A DNA stretch of 64,000 bases from Bradyrhizobium canariense. GTDB taxonomy: Bacteria > Pseudomonadota > Alphaproteobacteria > Rhizobiales > Xanthobacteraceae. The notes beneath the pieces were generated by a model. The model was not told the DNA's origin. It did no database searches and saw only the letters and a list, made by a program, of their open reading frames with translations. The stretch spans positions 1,426,001 through 1,490,000 of the forward strand of contig NZ_LT629750.1 in assembly GCF_900105125.1 (NCBI RefSeq), given 5' to 3'. Below are positions 37,357 to 45,218 of the stretch, piece by piece (within the stretch, counting starts at the first letter, position 1; each line of letters opens with the position of its first letter). The position numbers were made by a program, and so were the translations under genes.

Positions 37357-37620
37357 TCATCCCTTCACTGCATTACAAGTGTTGCTGAGGCAATCCTGAT
37401 AAACGCCTGTGCACTCAAACGATGGTATCTGCTTCAACGACACGCAGTTCCGATATCGCGCACGACAGGTATTTTTGCATTGCTGTTTAGTGGTCTGAGC
37501 CGCCGCGAAGGTAGGAAAGGCGAGACCGGCGTCGCGTGCATTGAGCGCCCTCGTACTCAATGACAGGGGCACTGCTAAAAGCACAGAGATGACAGCAAAC
37601 GACCGCTTGGTAATTTTCAC
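37357..37620 (-). CDS. Small secreted Cys-containing protein
   Basis: This 87-residue protein starts at GTG with an AAAGGGGGGCC ribosome site upstream. A signal-like segment (FAVISVLLAVPLSLSTRALN) leads to a mature domain with five Cys: 'QQCKNTCRARYRNCVSL' and 'FECTGVYQDCLSNTC'. The C-x3-C-x6-C then C-x6-C-x3-C spacing is nearly symmetrical and could form two disulfide-linked helices. No family is recognised. The open frame upstream of the GTG is unlike a gene. Confidence 0.6.
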   Translation of the reverse strand: MKITKRSFAVISVLLAVPLSLSTRALNARDAGLAFPTFAAAQTTKQQCKNTCRARYRNCVSLKQIPSFECTGVYQDCLSNTCNAVKG

Positions 37621-38272
37621 GGCGAGGCCCCCCTTTTTGAAGTGACGCGCGCCTGATCTTAAATCCGTTCCAGCACTCGCGCCACCTGGACCGCGGACCA
37701 TTAGCCGGCGCCGCGCGCCGTCGATCGCTAGTGCACTCGAGCACCACCCTGGCAGGTCGTGTGAATCAGCCGAGGATTGGACGGCCCTTGTATACAAGCC
37801 GGATTGGAGCCCTCGGCAGCGTTCACCACACCGATCCCGAAAGCCGGGGATAGAACTTCGTTGCGGCGCGGCGGCCTGACCCAACAGCCCTGAAACGATT
37901 TTCCTGTACCGCGAAATCGTTTCTGTCGCCCCGCGAAGTCATCCTGAAACGAACGCGTCGCGAAGATCAGCGCCTCAAAACAAGCGGGTGCAATCATGTG
38001 GGCATTTATTATCGGCTTGGTTTACGACCGGTCCTGCGAGAAATATCTCGCCGAAATGGTGCGGCACCAACACAAGTGGATCTGACCAACAAGCGCTGGC
38101 AGGCGATGCACACCAGCTGGTTAGGCTGCTGGTTCGCCTCATGGGTGCAGCTGCGGCATCACAGAGAACTGGTCCTTGGCGGCTTTCTCGGCTCCCCAAC
38201 GAGGGCGCCAAACATCGGGTGCCCCTGGATTCGGCCGGTGCTATGCTTTCGTGCGAATCAGGGAAGTTCCAC
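37621..38272. other. Intergenic stretch in accessory patch, no confident gene
   Basis: This 650-base stretch has short open frames on both strands but none with a family or ribosome site. It may hold the promoter of the secreted Cys protein on the minus strand and decayed passenger DNA. Confidence 0.35.
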
Positions 38273-38569
38273 ATGGTTGCCGACAGCAATAGTGAAATCG
38301 CCTGGCACCGGGCGCAGCTCAAAAAGAACCGCGAAACCTTGAAGGCTCTGGAAGTCTCAAGGTTTACGGTCGGCGAAATTGCCGGATCGAAAAAGACCGG
38401 CGAAACGCAAAAGGCCGCAACCGAGCTGAAGCGAAAGATCGCGCAGTCTGAACGCTTCATCGCGGATTATGAGAGGCGGACCAGGCGCCCTCTCGCCACC
38501 GACCTCCAAAGTCTTTCGAGCGTCAGTTGGGGTAGCTGGAATACCCGGACCAGCAGCGGCCCGCGTTAA
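38273..38569 (+). CDS. Small helical hypothetical protein
   Basis: The 98-residue protein (MVADSNSEIAWHRAQLKKNR, then TLKALEVSRFTVGEI and 'ATELKRKIAQSERFIADYER') is dominated by Lys/Glu-rich helices likely to form a coiled-coil hairpin. It resembles small uncharacterised bradyrhizobial proteins. The ATG at 38273 is chosen because upstream codons of the open frame look random. A stem-loop follows 47 bases after the stop. Function unknown. Confidence 0.6.
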   Translation: MVADSNSEIAWHRAQLKKNRETLKALEVSRFTVGEIAGSKKTGETQKAATELKRKIAQSERFIADYERRTRRPLATDLQSLSSVSWGSWNTRTSSGPR

Positions 38570-38616
38570 TCCCTGCGAAAGCCCAGAGCGCCACAACGTC
38601 AATCGTAAATAAGCAA

Positions 38617-38642
38617 AGAGGCCGCCCAGGTGGACGGCCTCT
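38617..38642. terminator. Probable bidirectional terminator hairpin
   Basis: AGAGGCCG and CGGCCTCT form an 8-bp perfect stem around a 10-base loop, between the convergent small genes at 38273 and 38677. No clear U-tract follows on either strand. Confidence 0.5.
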
Positions 38643-38676
38643 GACGCTCGTTGATCCGCCGGATAGAATTGAACGG

Positions 38677-38805
38677 TTACTTCCCGCTCCCGCTCGGTAA
38701 TCTGATCGGAACGTGCCGCGCCGTGCTCACAACGATCGGACTGCCATCGGGATGGTTTTGGCTTCTGAGCGTTTCCAGAAACAGAAAAAACTTCTCGGCC
38801 AGCAT
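38677..38805 (-). CDS. Very small hypothetical protein
   Basis: The 42-residue frame (MLAEKFFLFLETLRSQNHPD, then GSPIVVSTARHVPIRLPSG) matches a tiny protein pattern I recall from bradyrhizobial genomes: an N-terminal amphipathic helix and a '-PDGSPxVVSTxxHxPxxLP' end. GTGAGG lies upstream of the ATG. The frame is open for 21 more codons upstream, but those look unrelated. Function unknown. Confidence 0.5.
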   Translation of the reverse strand: MLAEKFFLFLETLRSQNHPDGSPIVVSTARHVPIRLPSGSGK

Positions 38806-39152
38806 GTTGCGTAACCTCACTGAGGATCGCTTCTCAGGTTTGGTCGGGCTCGCTCTCTTGAAATTCAATCACGTGTACGAGAGCGCTGCATTTTCCCGAC
38901 GGGCGGTGTTTCGTTGACGCCAGCGACTTCCATAACTTTTCGACTTTCGAACGATCCGCTGGCATAGTCGCCCCAGCCAATCGACCACACAAACCATTGC
39001 CGCACTGCACGACGGGATTTTCGGGTCCGCCGATGTTTGGAAAAACCGTTCTGCCCCATTCATCCGCTTAGGCAGATAAGCCAATGTAACCGATTGATTT
39101 CCGGGCAAATGGCCGTTCCGCCAGGGCCCGCTAACGCTCCGAGACCTGAGGC
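38806..39152. other. Intergenic region
   Basis: Frames of 60-130 codons cross this stretch on the minus strand but overlap one another and show no family features, so none is called. It should carry the promoter of the secreted protein gene at 39153. Confidence 0.3.
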
Positions 39153-39653
39153 ATGAAATACCCAGGCGTCGAACACGGTGGACCCAACATCGCGCGCAGC
39201 GCCCGGAGATGGGTCGCGCTATTGTTGAGCGTCTTCGTTGTGGCCGCGTCGAAAGTCCCAGCCGCTTCGGCTCAGTCAACGCCCACAGGCATAAGCATCG
39301 GCAGTAACAAAATAGCGTTCCTGTCCGAGCACCGCAGCGATGATACCGACCGGCCTGCGGAAGAAGCGCCTCCCTCGGCGCCTCCGCAAGACAACACCGG
39401 TTTTGACGGCAGATGGATTTTCACCAGTGCCGGATGCCCGCATACCGGCTCCCTGCCCGCGGTGATCAGGCGCGGAAAGATTATCGTCAGGGGCGGCAGC
39501 GGATTCGTCGAGCCGGACGGCACCTTGCACTCGGTCGGCGCCGGAGGCGGCATGACGTTGACCGCGATCGGAGCATTGTCAGGAAATACCGGCGCGGGGA
39601 CGTTCAACCGATCCGATGGCTGTGTTGGCAGCTGGATCGCCATCAAGCGCTAG
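39153..39653 (+). CDS. Secreted hypothetical protein
   Basis: This 166-residue protein has an Arg-containing N-terminus, a hydrophobic core (WVALLLSVFVVAASKVPAAS) and an AxA-type cleavage site before Gln, then a Ser/Pro-rich linker. A C-terminal domain of about 75 residues (FDGRWIFTSAGCPHTGSLPA to GCVGSWIAIKR) has two Cys that may pair, and the DGRW to GSW framing of a small beta-barrel. Similar small domains occur repeatedly in rhizobial secreted proteins without known role. Confidence 0.6.
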   Translation: MKYPGVEHGGPNIARSARRWVALLLSVFVVAASKVPAASAQSTPTGISIGSNKIAFLSEHRSDDTDRPAEEAPPSAPPQDNTGFDGRWIFTSAGCPHTGSLPAVIRRGKIIVRGGSGFVEPDGTLHSVGAGGGMTLTAIGALSGNTGAGTFNRSDGCVGSWIAIKR

Positions 39654-39757
39654 GCGTGGAACAAATATAAGCGCCCTTCGTTGGGTGGTCCGAAGATTGA
39701 ATTGAATTCAGTCATTTGATTTCCGATTTACAGCCCTCCCACAACTGCGGTGACCCC

Positions 39758-40189
39758 GTGAAATATTCCGACTGCCGCGCTCGCCGCGTTCCGATCTTTG
39801 TTGTGCTTTGCGTCGCCGCGATTTCATTGGGCGGATGCTTCGAGGGACCGAAGGGTGATAAGGGCGATCCCGGTCCGGCGGGACCTCCCGGACCGCAGGG
39901 CGAGCAAGGCAAGACGGGACCCGCCGGGTTGGCGGGAAAAGATGGCAAGGACGGAATCCAGGGGCCGGCCGGCCCCAGCAGCGCTGTCTATGCGAAGTCG
40001 CTCGACAGCAATGCATGCGGCTCTGTCGGATGTACGTCCGAGTGTGGAACGGGCGAGATCGTTGCGTCGGTGACCTGCCTGTCAAACCAGGGCGCCACCC
40101 TGCAGCCCAGCATTCACTCCGGTGGCATCTGGACCGCATCCTGTCCGACGCCTTCCACCGGCATGGTCCTGCTCTGTTCAAAAAAATAG
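39758..40189 (+). CDS. Collagen-like lipoprotein
   Basis: The 143-residue protein starts at GTG and has a lipoprotein signal ([17 protein letters not shown], lipid Cys27). It is followed by about 15 Gly-X-Y triplets (residues 30-74: [20 protein letters not shown] and on), many with Lys-Gly-Asp or Pro at Y, which can form a bacterial collagen triple helix. The C-terminal 65 residues have six Cys and probably form a disulfide-linked globular head. Such proteins act as surface stalks or adhesins. An ATG 42 bases upstream is possible but would bury the signal sequence. A hairpin immediately follows the stop. Confidence 0.82.
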   Translation: MKYSDCRARRVPIFVVLCVAAISLGGCFEGPKGDKGDPGPAGPPGPQGEQGKTGPAGLAGKDGKDGIQGPAGPSSAVYAKSLDSNACGSVGCTSECGTGEIVASVTCLSNQGATLQPSIHSGGIWTASCPTPSTGMVLLCSKK

Positions 40190-40206
40190 CCATCCCGTCG
40201 GGATGG
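40190..40206. terminator. Bidirectional intrinsic terminator
   Basis: CCATCCC-GTC-GGGATGG is a perfect 7-bp stem with a 3-base loop exactly between the convergent stops of the collagen-like gene and the LssY_C gene. Read on the minus strand it is followed by CTATTTTTTT, a U-tract, so it is a strong terminator for the minus-strand gene. The U-tract coincides with the Lys-Lys codons of the collagen-like gene. Confidence 0.8.
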
Positions 40207-41010
40207 TCACTGGCCCATCGCATTGCTGACGTCGTGCCAGATCTGATCCTTCAGCGCGACCAGAGGTGGGGGAGGTAACGTCGCCGGCGGCTCCGTTCGC
40301 TTCACGCCGTTGACGACGAGACTGGCGACATCGATTTCACCGTCGGTGTAATAGGGATCCCCTCCCCCGTTCCGGCCAAACAATGTCGGCCCTATTCCCG
40401 AAATCTGGAACAGCGCGTCAACCATCCCCGCGTCGGTCAAATCCCGCATCAACAGGTCGCGCTCGGCATCGATATTGGGCCCGATATGATGGGTGACCTG
40501 TCCGGTATAATGGCTGAGGCCGACCCCGCGATCATAGGTCACTGCGCCGAGCCAGACCGGACGGCCGTCTGCGCCCTTTTCAAGCACCAGCCACAAACGG
40601 ACATGGTGTCGCCGGTCGGCGCTTTTGCCATCCGGCTTTTCGAATGCGAACTGTTCCTTTTTGCCCTGATAATAGAGCGGGCTGACCGGTGCGTCGTGGT
40701 AGGGTCGGTCGAGCACCACGCTGCCTATGATCTCGATGCTGCTGCGAAACGTGACCGGATCGGCTGGAAACCAGCCCGCCGCCTCCATGGCGCGCAGCAC
40801 ATCTTCCTTGCTGCCAACAAGTCCGACGTTGAGCGCATCGCCGGGGATGCCCGTGCCGGTGCGTGTCACCATCGGCAGCGAAGCCAGCCCCGGCTCGTGC
40901 TCGTGATGGGTCCACACCGCGGGCAGCACAATGTAAGCCAGCAGCAGGTAGACGATTGCCCCCGCCGCGAGAATGGGCAGCCAGCGTTTCTGGATTTGGA
41001 ACAGTTTCAT
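40207..41010 (-). CDS. LssY C-terminal-domain protein
   Basis: The 267-residue protein has one N-terminal membrane segment (ILAAGAIVYLLLAYIVLPAV) and a periplasmic LssY_C domain, recognised by 'GDALNVGLVGSKEDVLRAME', 'AAGWFPADPVTFRSS' and 'RRHHVRLWLVLEKGADGRPV'. The domain occurs alone or fused to PAP2/DedA-type proteins and its function is unknown, possibly envelope-related. It ends at a strong terminator. Confidence 0.8.
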   Translation of the reverse strand: MKLFQIQKRWLPILAAGAIVYLLLAYIVLPAVWTHHEHEPGLASLPMVTRTGTGIPGDALNVGLVGSKEDVLRAMEAAGWFPADPVTFRSSIEIIGSVVLDRPYHDAPVSPLYYQGKKEQFAFEKPDGKSADRRHHVRLWLVLEKGADGRPVWLGAVTYDRGVGLSHYTGQVTHHIGPNIDAERDLLMRDLTDAGMVDALFQISGIGPTLFGRNGGGDPYYTDGEIDVASLVVNGVKRTEPPATLPPPPLVALKDQIWHDVSNAMGQ

Positions 41011-41311
41011 TTAAATCGCTTTATACCGCGTGCAGAGGTAAATTCGATCAGCGGCGGCGCCTAACGCAAAATCCTTAGATGACCGGCGTAAATGACGCTA
41101 CATATTAGGGTTTTTGTTCGGTGAACGGCCCGGCTAAATTCGCTTGTTTCCACTGCACCGCATTTTGCGGGAGAATCCTTTTGTGGGCGACATTGCGTCA
41201 CTTGACGCACAGCGGTACAAGCCGCGCATAATCGTGCAAAACGCGTCTGTACCTCGCGCGGCGCGTCATCATCATCTCGCACTAAACAACGAAAGCGACA
41301 GGACTTCTTCT
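41011..41311. other. Divergent intergenic region
   Basis: This spacer separates the LssY_C gene (minus) and the DUF6481-like gene (plus) and must hold both promoters. No other element was recognised. Confidence 0.4.
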
Positions 41312-41665
41312 ATGAGTGGATTCAAGGAACCTGGCTTCGCGGACCGGCAAAAAGCCGCTCAGCAGGCGAGGCAAGACATCCTGAACAAGTTTCGTTCCCA
41401 GCCGAGCCCCGACGATCCTGCCGTGATACAACGGCGGGCCGAACGCGAGGCGCTGGCAGCCGCGAAGGCCAAGGCAAAAGAAGCCCGTGAGGCCGAAAAG
41501 GCCGAAAAGAAGCGGCGCGAAGAGGAGGCGGCAGCGGCAGCCGCAGCGCAGCTCGCGCGCGAAAAGGAAGAAGAAGTTGCCAGGCTAGCGGAACTCGAAG
41601 CCGAACAGAAGGCAAAGCGCGACGCGCGTTACGCAGCCCGCAAAAGCAAGGGAAAGAAGAGATAA
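41312..41665 (+). CDS. DUF6481-like charged helical protein
   Basis: The 117-residue protein is an almost continuous charged helix (MSGFKEPGFADRQKAAQQAR at the start, then Ala/Lys/Glu-rich repeats such as AKAKEAREAEKAEKKRREEE and a Lys-rich tail KSKGKKR). The start 'GFKEPxFADRQKAA' is the signature of an alphaproteobacterial DUF6481-type family, whose role is unknown. The ATG at 41312 is chosen over an upstream start because it gives the family N-terminus. It could bind nucleic acid through its basic tail. Confidence 0.75.
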   Translation: MSGFKEPGFADRQKAAQQARQDILNKFRSQPSPDDPAVIQRRAEREALAAAKAKAKEAREAEKAEKKRREEEAAAAAAAQLAREKEEEVARLAELEAEQKAKRDARYAARKSKGKKR

Positions 41666-41690
41666 CCCGACTATTTTGGGTTGAAACACC

Positions 41691-41721
41691 GCGGGCCCGC
41701 CCTGGATAGAGGCGAGCCCGC
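41691..41721. terminator. Hairpin between convergent genes
   Basis: GCGGGC with GCCCGC and an inner CGCC with GGCG pair around a 9-base loop, with one mismatch. It lies between the convergent DUF6481-like and MXKDX-repeat genes and probably ends both transcripts. Confidence 0.55.
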
Positions 41722-41741
41722 AAGGCCGCGAGGACGGACGG

Positions 41742-41972
41742 CTATTTTTTCATGTCGTCCTTCTTCATGCTGTCCTTTTTCATGCCATCATCCTTTTTCA
41801 TGGTGTCTTTGGACATCGTGTCTTTCTTCATCGTGTCCTTGGACATGGTATCCTTCTTCATCATGCTGTCATTGCCCATCTTGTCCTGGGCGAAGGCGGC
41901 TGGGGCCAGCGCCAGGCTGAGCGAGAGGGCGGCGGCTGAAACGCCGAGCGCGATGCGGGTGCTAATCGTCAT
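41742..41972 (-). CDS. Pentapeptide MXKDX-repeat secreted protein
   Basis: This 76-residue protein has a signal peptide (ALGVSAAALSLSLALAPAAFA-type, cut near AFA-Q) and a mature part built of Met-x-Lys-Asp repeats (MMKKDTMSKDTMKKDTMSKD and on). Proteins with this pentapeptide repeat are widespread in proteobacteria. Their Met and Asp content suggests metal binding, but no function is established. The repeats are near-identical at DNA level, so the number can vary by slippage. Confidence 0.85.
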   Translation of the reverse strand: MTISTRIALGVSAAALSLSLALAPAAFAQDKMGNDSMMKKDTMSKDTMKKDTMSKDTMKKDDGMKKDSMKKDDMKK

Positions 41973-42289
41973 GGGTGGGTGATCCCTTTGAAGCCGGTTT
42001 GAAAGCGACTGATGTCGCGTCATTTACGACGGCTCCCCGCCTTCGTTTGTTACCGGATGCCGGAAATATTTTTTCCTGCAACCGGCTTACGACGCATCCT
42101 CCGGGGTTTTGCAGAAGGTCGTCATTCGCCATCTTTGTGGCGAATTTTATGAAAAATGTGCACCGCAACAATATCGGGGCTGCTGGGCCCTGCCTCGAAC
42201 TATCAGACTAGAGAAAATTCACCAGAAGACCGGTAAAGATGCCGGGCAGTCTAAACAGTCCAGTCACGCGTACCCAGGGGGACACACCT

Positions 42290-43312
42290 ATGCTTACACG
42301 CCGCCATGTTCTCGCCTCAGCGATTGCCGCACCCGCCATCCTGCGCTTCGGAATCGGAACGGCGCATGCCGCCACGACCCTGAAGATATCCCATCAGTTT
42401 CCCGGCGGCACAATCGACAAGGGCGACTTTCGCGATCGGCTGTGCCGGATGTTCGCAGCGGAAGTTGCGAAACGAAGCGGCGGCGAGATTGCGGCCGAGA
42501 TCTATCCGAACTCGTCGCTGATCAAGACCAACGCCCAATTTTCGGCGATGCGCAAAGGCGCCCTCGATGTCAGCCTGTATCCCCTTCCCTACGCCGGCGG
42601 CGAACTGCCGGAGACCAATATCGGCCTGATGCCCGGGCTGGTCTCGACCTACGACCAGGGGTTGCGTTGGAAGACCCAGCCGGTCGGCAAGGCCTTGACG
42701 GACTTCCTGGCCGACAAGGGCATCATCATCCTCACCTGGGTCTGGCAGGCCGGCGGCGTCGCCAGCCGTTCGCGTCCGATCGTTGCGCCCGAAGACGCCA
42801 AGGGCCTCAAGGTCCGCGGCGGTTCGCGCGAAATGGACATGGTATTGCAGACCGCCGGCGCTGCCGTGCTGTCGGTCCCGTCAAACGAAATCTACACCGC
42901 GATGCAGACCGGCGCCTGCGATGCCGGCATCACGTCCTCCACCAGCCTGATTTCGTTCCGGCTGGAGGAAATCGCAAAATCGCTCACCTCGGGCGCGAAC
43001 GCTTCCTATTGGTTCATGCTCGAGCCGCTTTTGATGTCGAAGTCGATTTTCGACGGGTTGCCGAAAAATCAGCAGGACATCATTCGCGCCGTCGGCACCG
43101 AACTGGAAGCGTTCGGCAAGAAGGGAGCGCAGGACGACGATGCCGAGGTCGCGAAGATCTACGCCAAGGCCGGCGCCAAGGTCAGCGTGCTGGATGCCGC
43201 CACCGTCGGCAAATGGCGCGACATCGCGCGCGATACTGCATGGAAGGACTACGGTGCGAAGACCGCGAACGCTGCCAACCTGTTGAAGCTCGCGTCCGAC
43301 GTCTCCGCGTGA
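42290..43312 (+). CDS. dctP: TRAP transporter solute-binding protein
   Basis: This 340-residue periplasmic protein starts with a twin-arginine-type signal (MLTRRHVLASAIAAPAILRF) and has the DctP fold with 'MRKGALDVSLYPLPYAGGEL', 'GLKVRGGSREMDMVLQTAGA' and 'SVPSNEIYTAMQTGACDAGI'. It binds an organic acid, probably a carboxylate, for the Dct QM channel. AGGGGGA precedes the ATG. The stop overlaps the dctQ start (TGATG). The substrate is unknown, and convergence with a leucine-degradation operon is the only local hint. Confidence 0.9.
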   Translation: MLTRRHVLASAIAAPAILRFGIGTAHAATTLKISHQFPGGTIDKGDFRDRLCRMFAAEVAKRSGGEIAAEIYPNSSLIKTNAQFSAMRKGALDVSLYPLPYAGGELPETNIGLMPGLVSTYDQGLRWKTQPVGKALTDFLADKGIIILTWVWQAGGVASRSRPIVAPEDAKGLKVRGGSREMDMVLQTAGAAVLSVPSNEIYTAMQTGACDAGITSSTSLISFRLEEIAKSLTSGANASYWFMLEPLLMSKSIFDGLPKNQQDIIRAVGTELEAFGKKGAQDDDAEVAKIYAKAGAKVSVLDAATVGKWRDIARDTAWKDYGAKTANAANLLKLASDVSA

Positions 43313-43863
43313 TGCACGGTCCGCTTCCGGATCGAAACGATCTTCCGAACGCCGCTGCGGGCAATACGCTCGTTGCGGTGTTCGAGCGTGGACTTGCGCT
43401 CTGCAACAACATCATCGTGGTGCTGGCGGCTCTGGCGCTGATCGCGGCCTGCATTGTGCTGACCGACAGCGTGCTCGGCCGCGCTCTGTTCCAAAGCCCG
43501 AATTACTGGCAGGACGAGGCTGCGGTATTTCTTTTGGTCGGCGCCACCTTCATGACCTCGGCCTATGTGCAGGGACAACGCGGCCACATCGGCATCGAGG
43601 CTTTCGTCGGATTGCTGCCGCCGATGGCAAATCGCATCCGGCTTTGGCTGGTCGATCTCGCGAGCCTGCTGTTTTGCTCGTTCTTTGCGTGGAAATCCTG
43701 GACGCTCACGCGCGACGCCTGGGTCGATGGCCAGGTGTCTAATTCGATGTGGTCGCCGCCGCTGGCTATACCGTACGGCCTGATGGCTGTCGGCATGACG
43801 CTGTTGTGCGTGCAGATCCTGCTACAGATCATTATTCCCTTCAGTGGTTCGGCGCGCCGATGA
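43312..43863 (+). CDS. dctQ: TRAP transporter small permease
   Basis: The 183-residue inner-membrane protein has four hydrophobic segments and the DctQ pattern 'NYWQDEAAVFLLVGATFMTS' with 'RGHIGIEAF'. It links the binding protein to the large permease. The start overlaps dctP by one base and the stop overlaps dctM by four, so the three are translated as a unit. Confidence 0.9.
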   Translation: MHGPLPDRNDLPNAAAGNTLVAVFERGLALCNNIIVVLAALALIAACIVLTDSVLGRALFQSPNYWQDEAAVFLLVGATFMTSAYVQGQRGHIGIEAFVGLLPPMANRIRLWLVDLASLLFCSFFAWKSWTLTRDAWVDGQVSNSMWSPPLAIPYGLMAVGMTLLCVQILLQIIIPFSGSARR

Positions 43864-45215
43864 GCGTACTCGGAATTGGTATCAGTTACGGCGTTGCCAC
43901 CCTGTTTGCGATGTTCTCGGGAATGCCGATCGCGTTCGCGTTGGGCGCGGTCGCAGTGGTGTTCATGGGCATCTATATGCCCGCCGCCTCGCTCGATACC
44001 GTCACGCAGAATGTGTATGAGGAAATGTCCTCCATCACGCTGCTGGCGATCCCGCTGTTCATTCTGAAGGGCGCGGCGATCGGCAGGTCGCGCGCCGGTC
44101 AGGACCTCTACACGGCGCTGCACGCCTGGCTGCACCGCGTACCCGGCGGGCTCGGCGTCGCCAACGTCTTTGCCTGCGCATTGTTCGCCGCGATGGCAGG
44201 ATCGTCGCCGGCCACCTGCTCGGCGATCGGCTCAGCCGGCATTCCGGAAATGCGCAAGCGCGGTTATTCCGGCGGGTTCGCCGCCGGAATTATCGCCGCC
44301 GGCGGCACGCTCGGCATCCTGCTGCCGCCCTCCATCACGATGATCCTGTTTGCGGTCGCTGCCGAAAAATCGCTGGGCCGCCTGTTCCTCGCGGGCATCG
44401 GACCGGCGCTGCTGCTGGTCTCGCTGTTCGGCGGCTACGCCGTGTTCCGGTTTCGCAAGGAATATGCCGCCGCCAGCGCCGCCTACGCACAGAGCGGCGC
44501 GACGTCGGCCATTCTCAAGCACGACGATTTCACTTTTGCCGAGCGTTTCAACGTTCTGCCCCGGGTGCTGCCGTTCGTGATATTGCTGACGGGCGTCATG
44601 ATCGCGCTTTACGGCGGCTATGCCACCCCCTCGGAAACCGCAGGGCTTGGCGGGCTGCTTGCGCTGCTGCTGATTGCGGTGATCTACAGCGTGTGGCGGC
44701 CGAGTGATCTGGCGCCGATCCTGAAATCGACAATCCGCGAGTCCACCATGCTGATGATGATCATCGGCATGTCGCTGCTGTACTCCTACGTCATGAGCTA
44801 TCTGCATATCTCGCAATCGGCCGCGGAATCGGTTGTCGCGATGAACCTGCCGCGCTGGGAATTGCTCGCGGCGATCCTCGTGCTGGTCGTCATACTCGGC
44901 TTTTTCCTGCCGCCGGTTTCGATCATCTTGATGACCGCGCCGATCATCCTGCCGCCGTTGCGTGCCGCAAACTTCGACATCATCTGGTTCGGCGTCGTCA
45001 TGACCATCGTGATGGAGATGGGTCTTATTCACCCGCCGGTGGGCTTGAATCTCTTCGTGATCCGCAATGTCGCGCCAGACATTTCGCTCAGCGAAGTGAT
45101 CTGGGGTACGCTGCCGTTCGTGCTCTTGATGATGGCGGCGGTGGTGGTGCTGTGTTTTGTGCCCCAGATTTCGACCTGGCTGCCTGATCTCGTGATGGGA
45201 CCGGACGGTCGCTGA
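43860..45215 (+). CDS. dctM: TRAP transporter large permease
   Basis: This 451-residue protein has about 12 membrane segments and the DctM signatures 'PLFILKGAAIGRSRAGQDLY', 'AGSSPATCSAIGSAGIPEMR' and 'GGTLGILLPPSITMILFAVA'. It drives sodium-coupled uptake. The ATG at 43860 overlaps the dctQ stop (ATGA). Its stop lies only three bases from the convergent HMG-CoA lyase stop, with no obvious terminator. Confidence 0.92.
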   Translation: MSVLGIGISYGVATLFAMFSGMPIAFALGAVAVVFMGIYMPAASLDTVTQNVYEEMSSITLLAIPLFILKGAAIGRSRAGQDLYTALHAWLHRVPGGLGVANVFACALFAAMAGSSPATCSAIGSAGIPEMRKRGYSGGFAAGIIAAGGTLGILLPPSITMILFAVAAEKSLGRLFLAGIGPALLLVSLFGGYAVFRFRKEYAAASAAYAQSGATSAILKHDDFTFAERFNVLPRVLPFVILLTGVMIALYGGYATPSETAGLGGLLALLLIAVIYSVWRPSDLAPILKSTIRESTMLMMIIGMSLLYSYVMSYLHISQSAAESVVAMNLPRWELLAAILVLVVILGFFLPPVSIILMTAPIILPPLRAANFDIIWFGVVMTIVMEMGLIHPPVGLNLFVIRNVAPDISLSEVIWGTLPFVLLMMAAVVVLCFVPQISTWLPDLVMGPDGR

Positions 45216-45218
45216 CGG

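Noticed and set aside
38865..39279. 136-codon minus-strand frame
   Set aside because: It overlaps the well-supported secreted protein gene at 39153, competes with another frame on the same strand, and lacks domain features.
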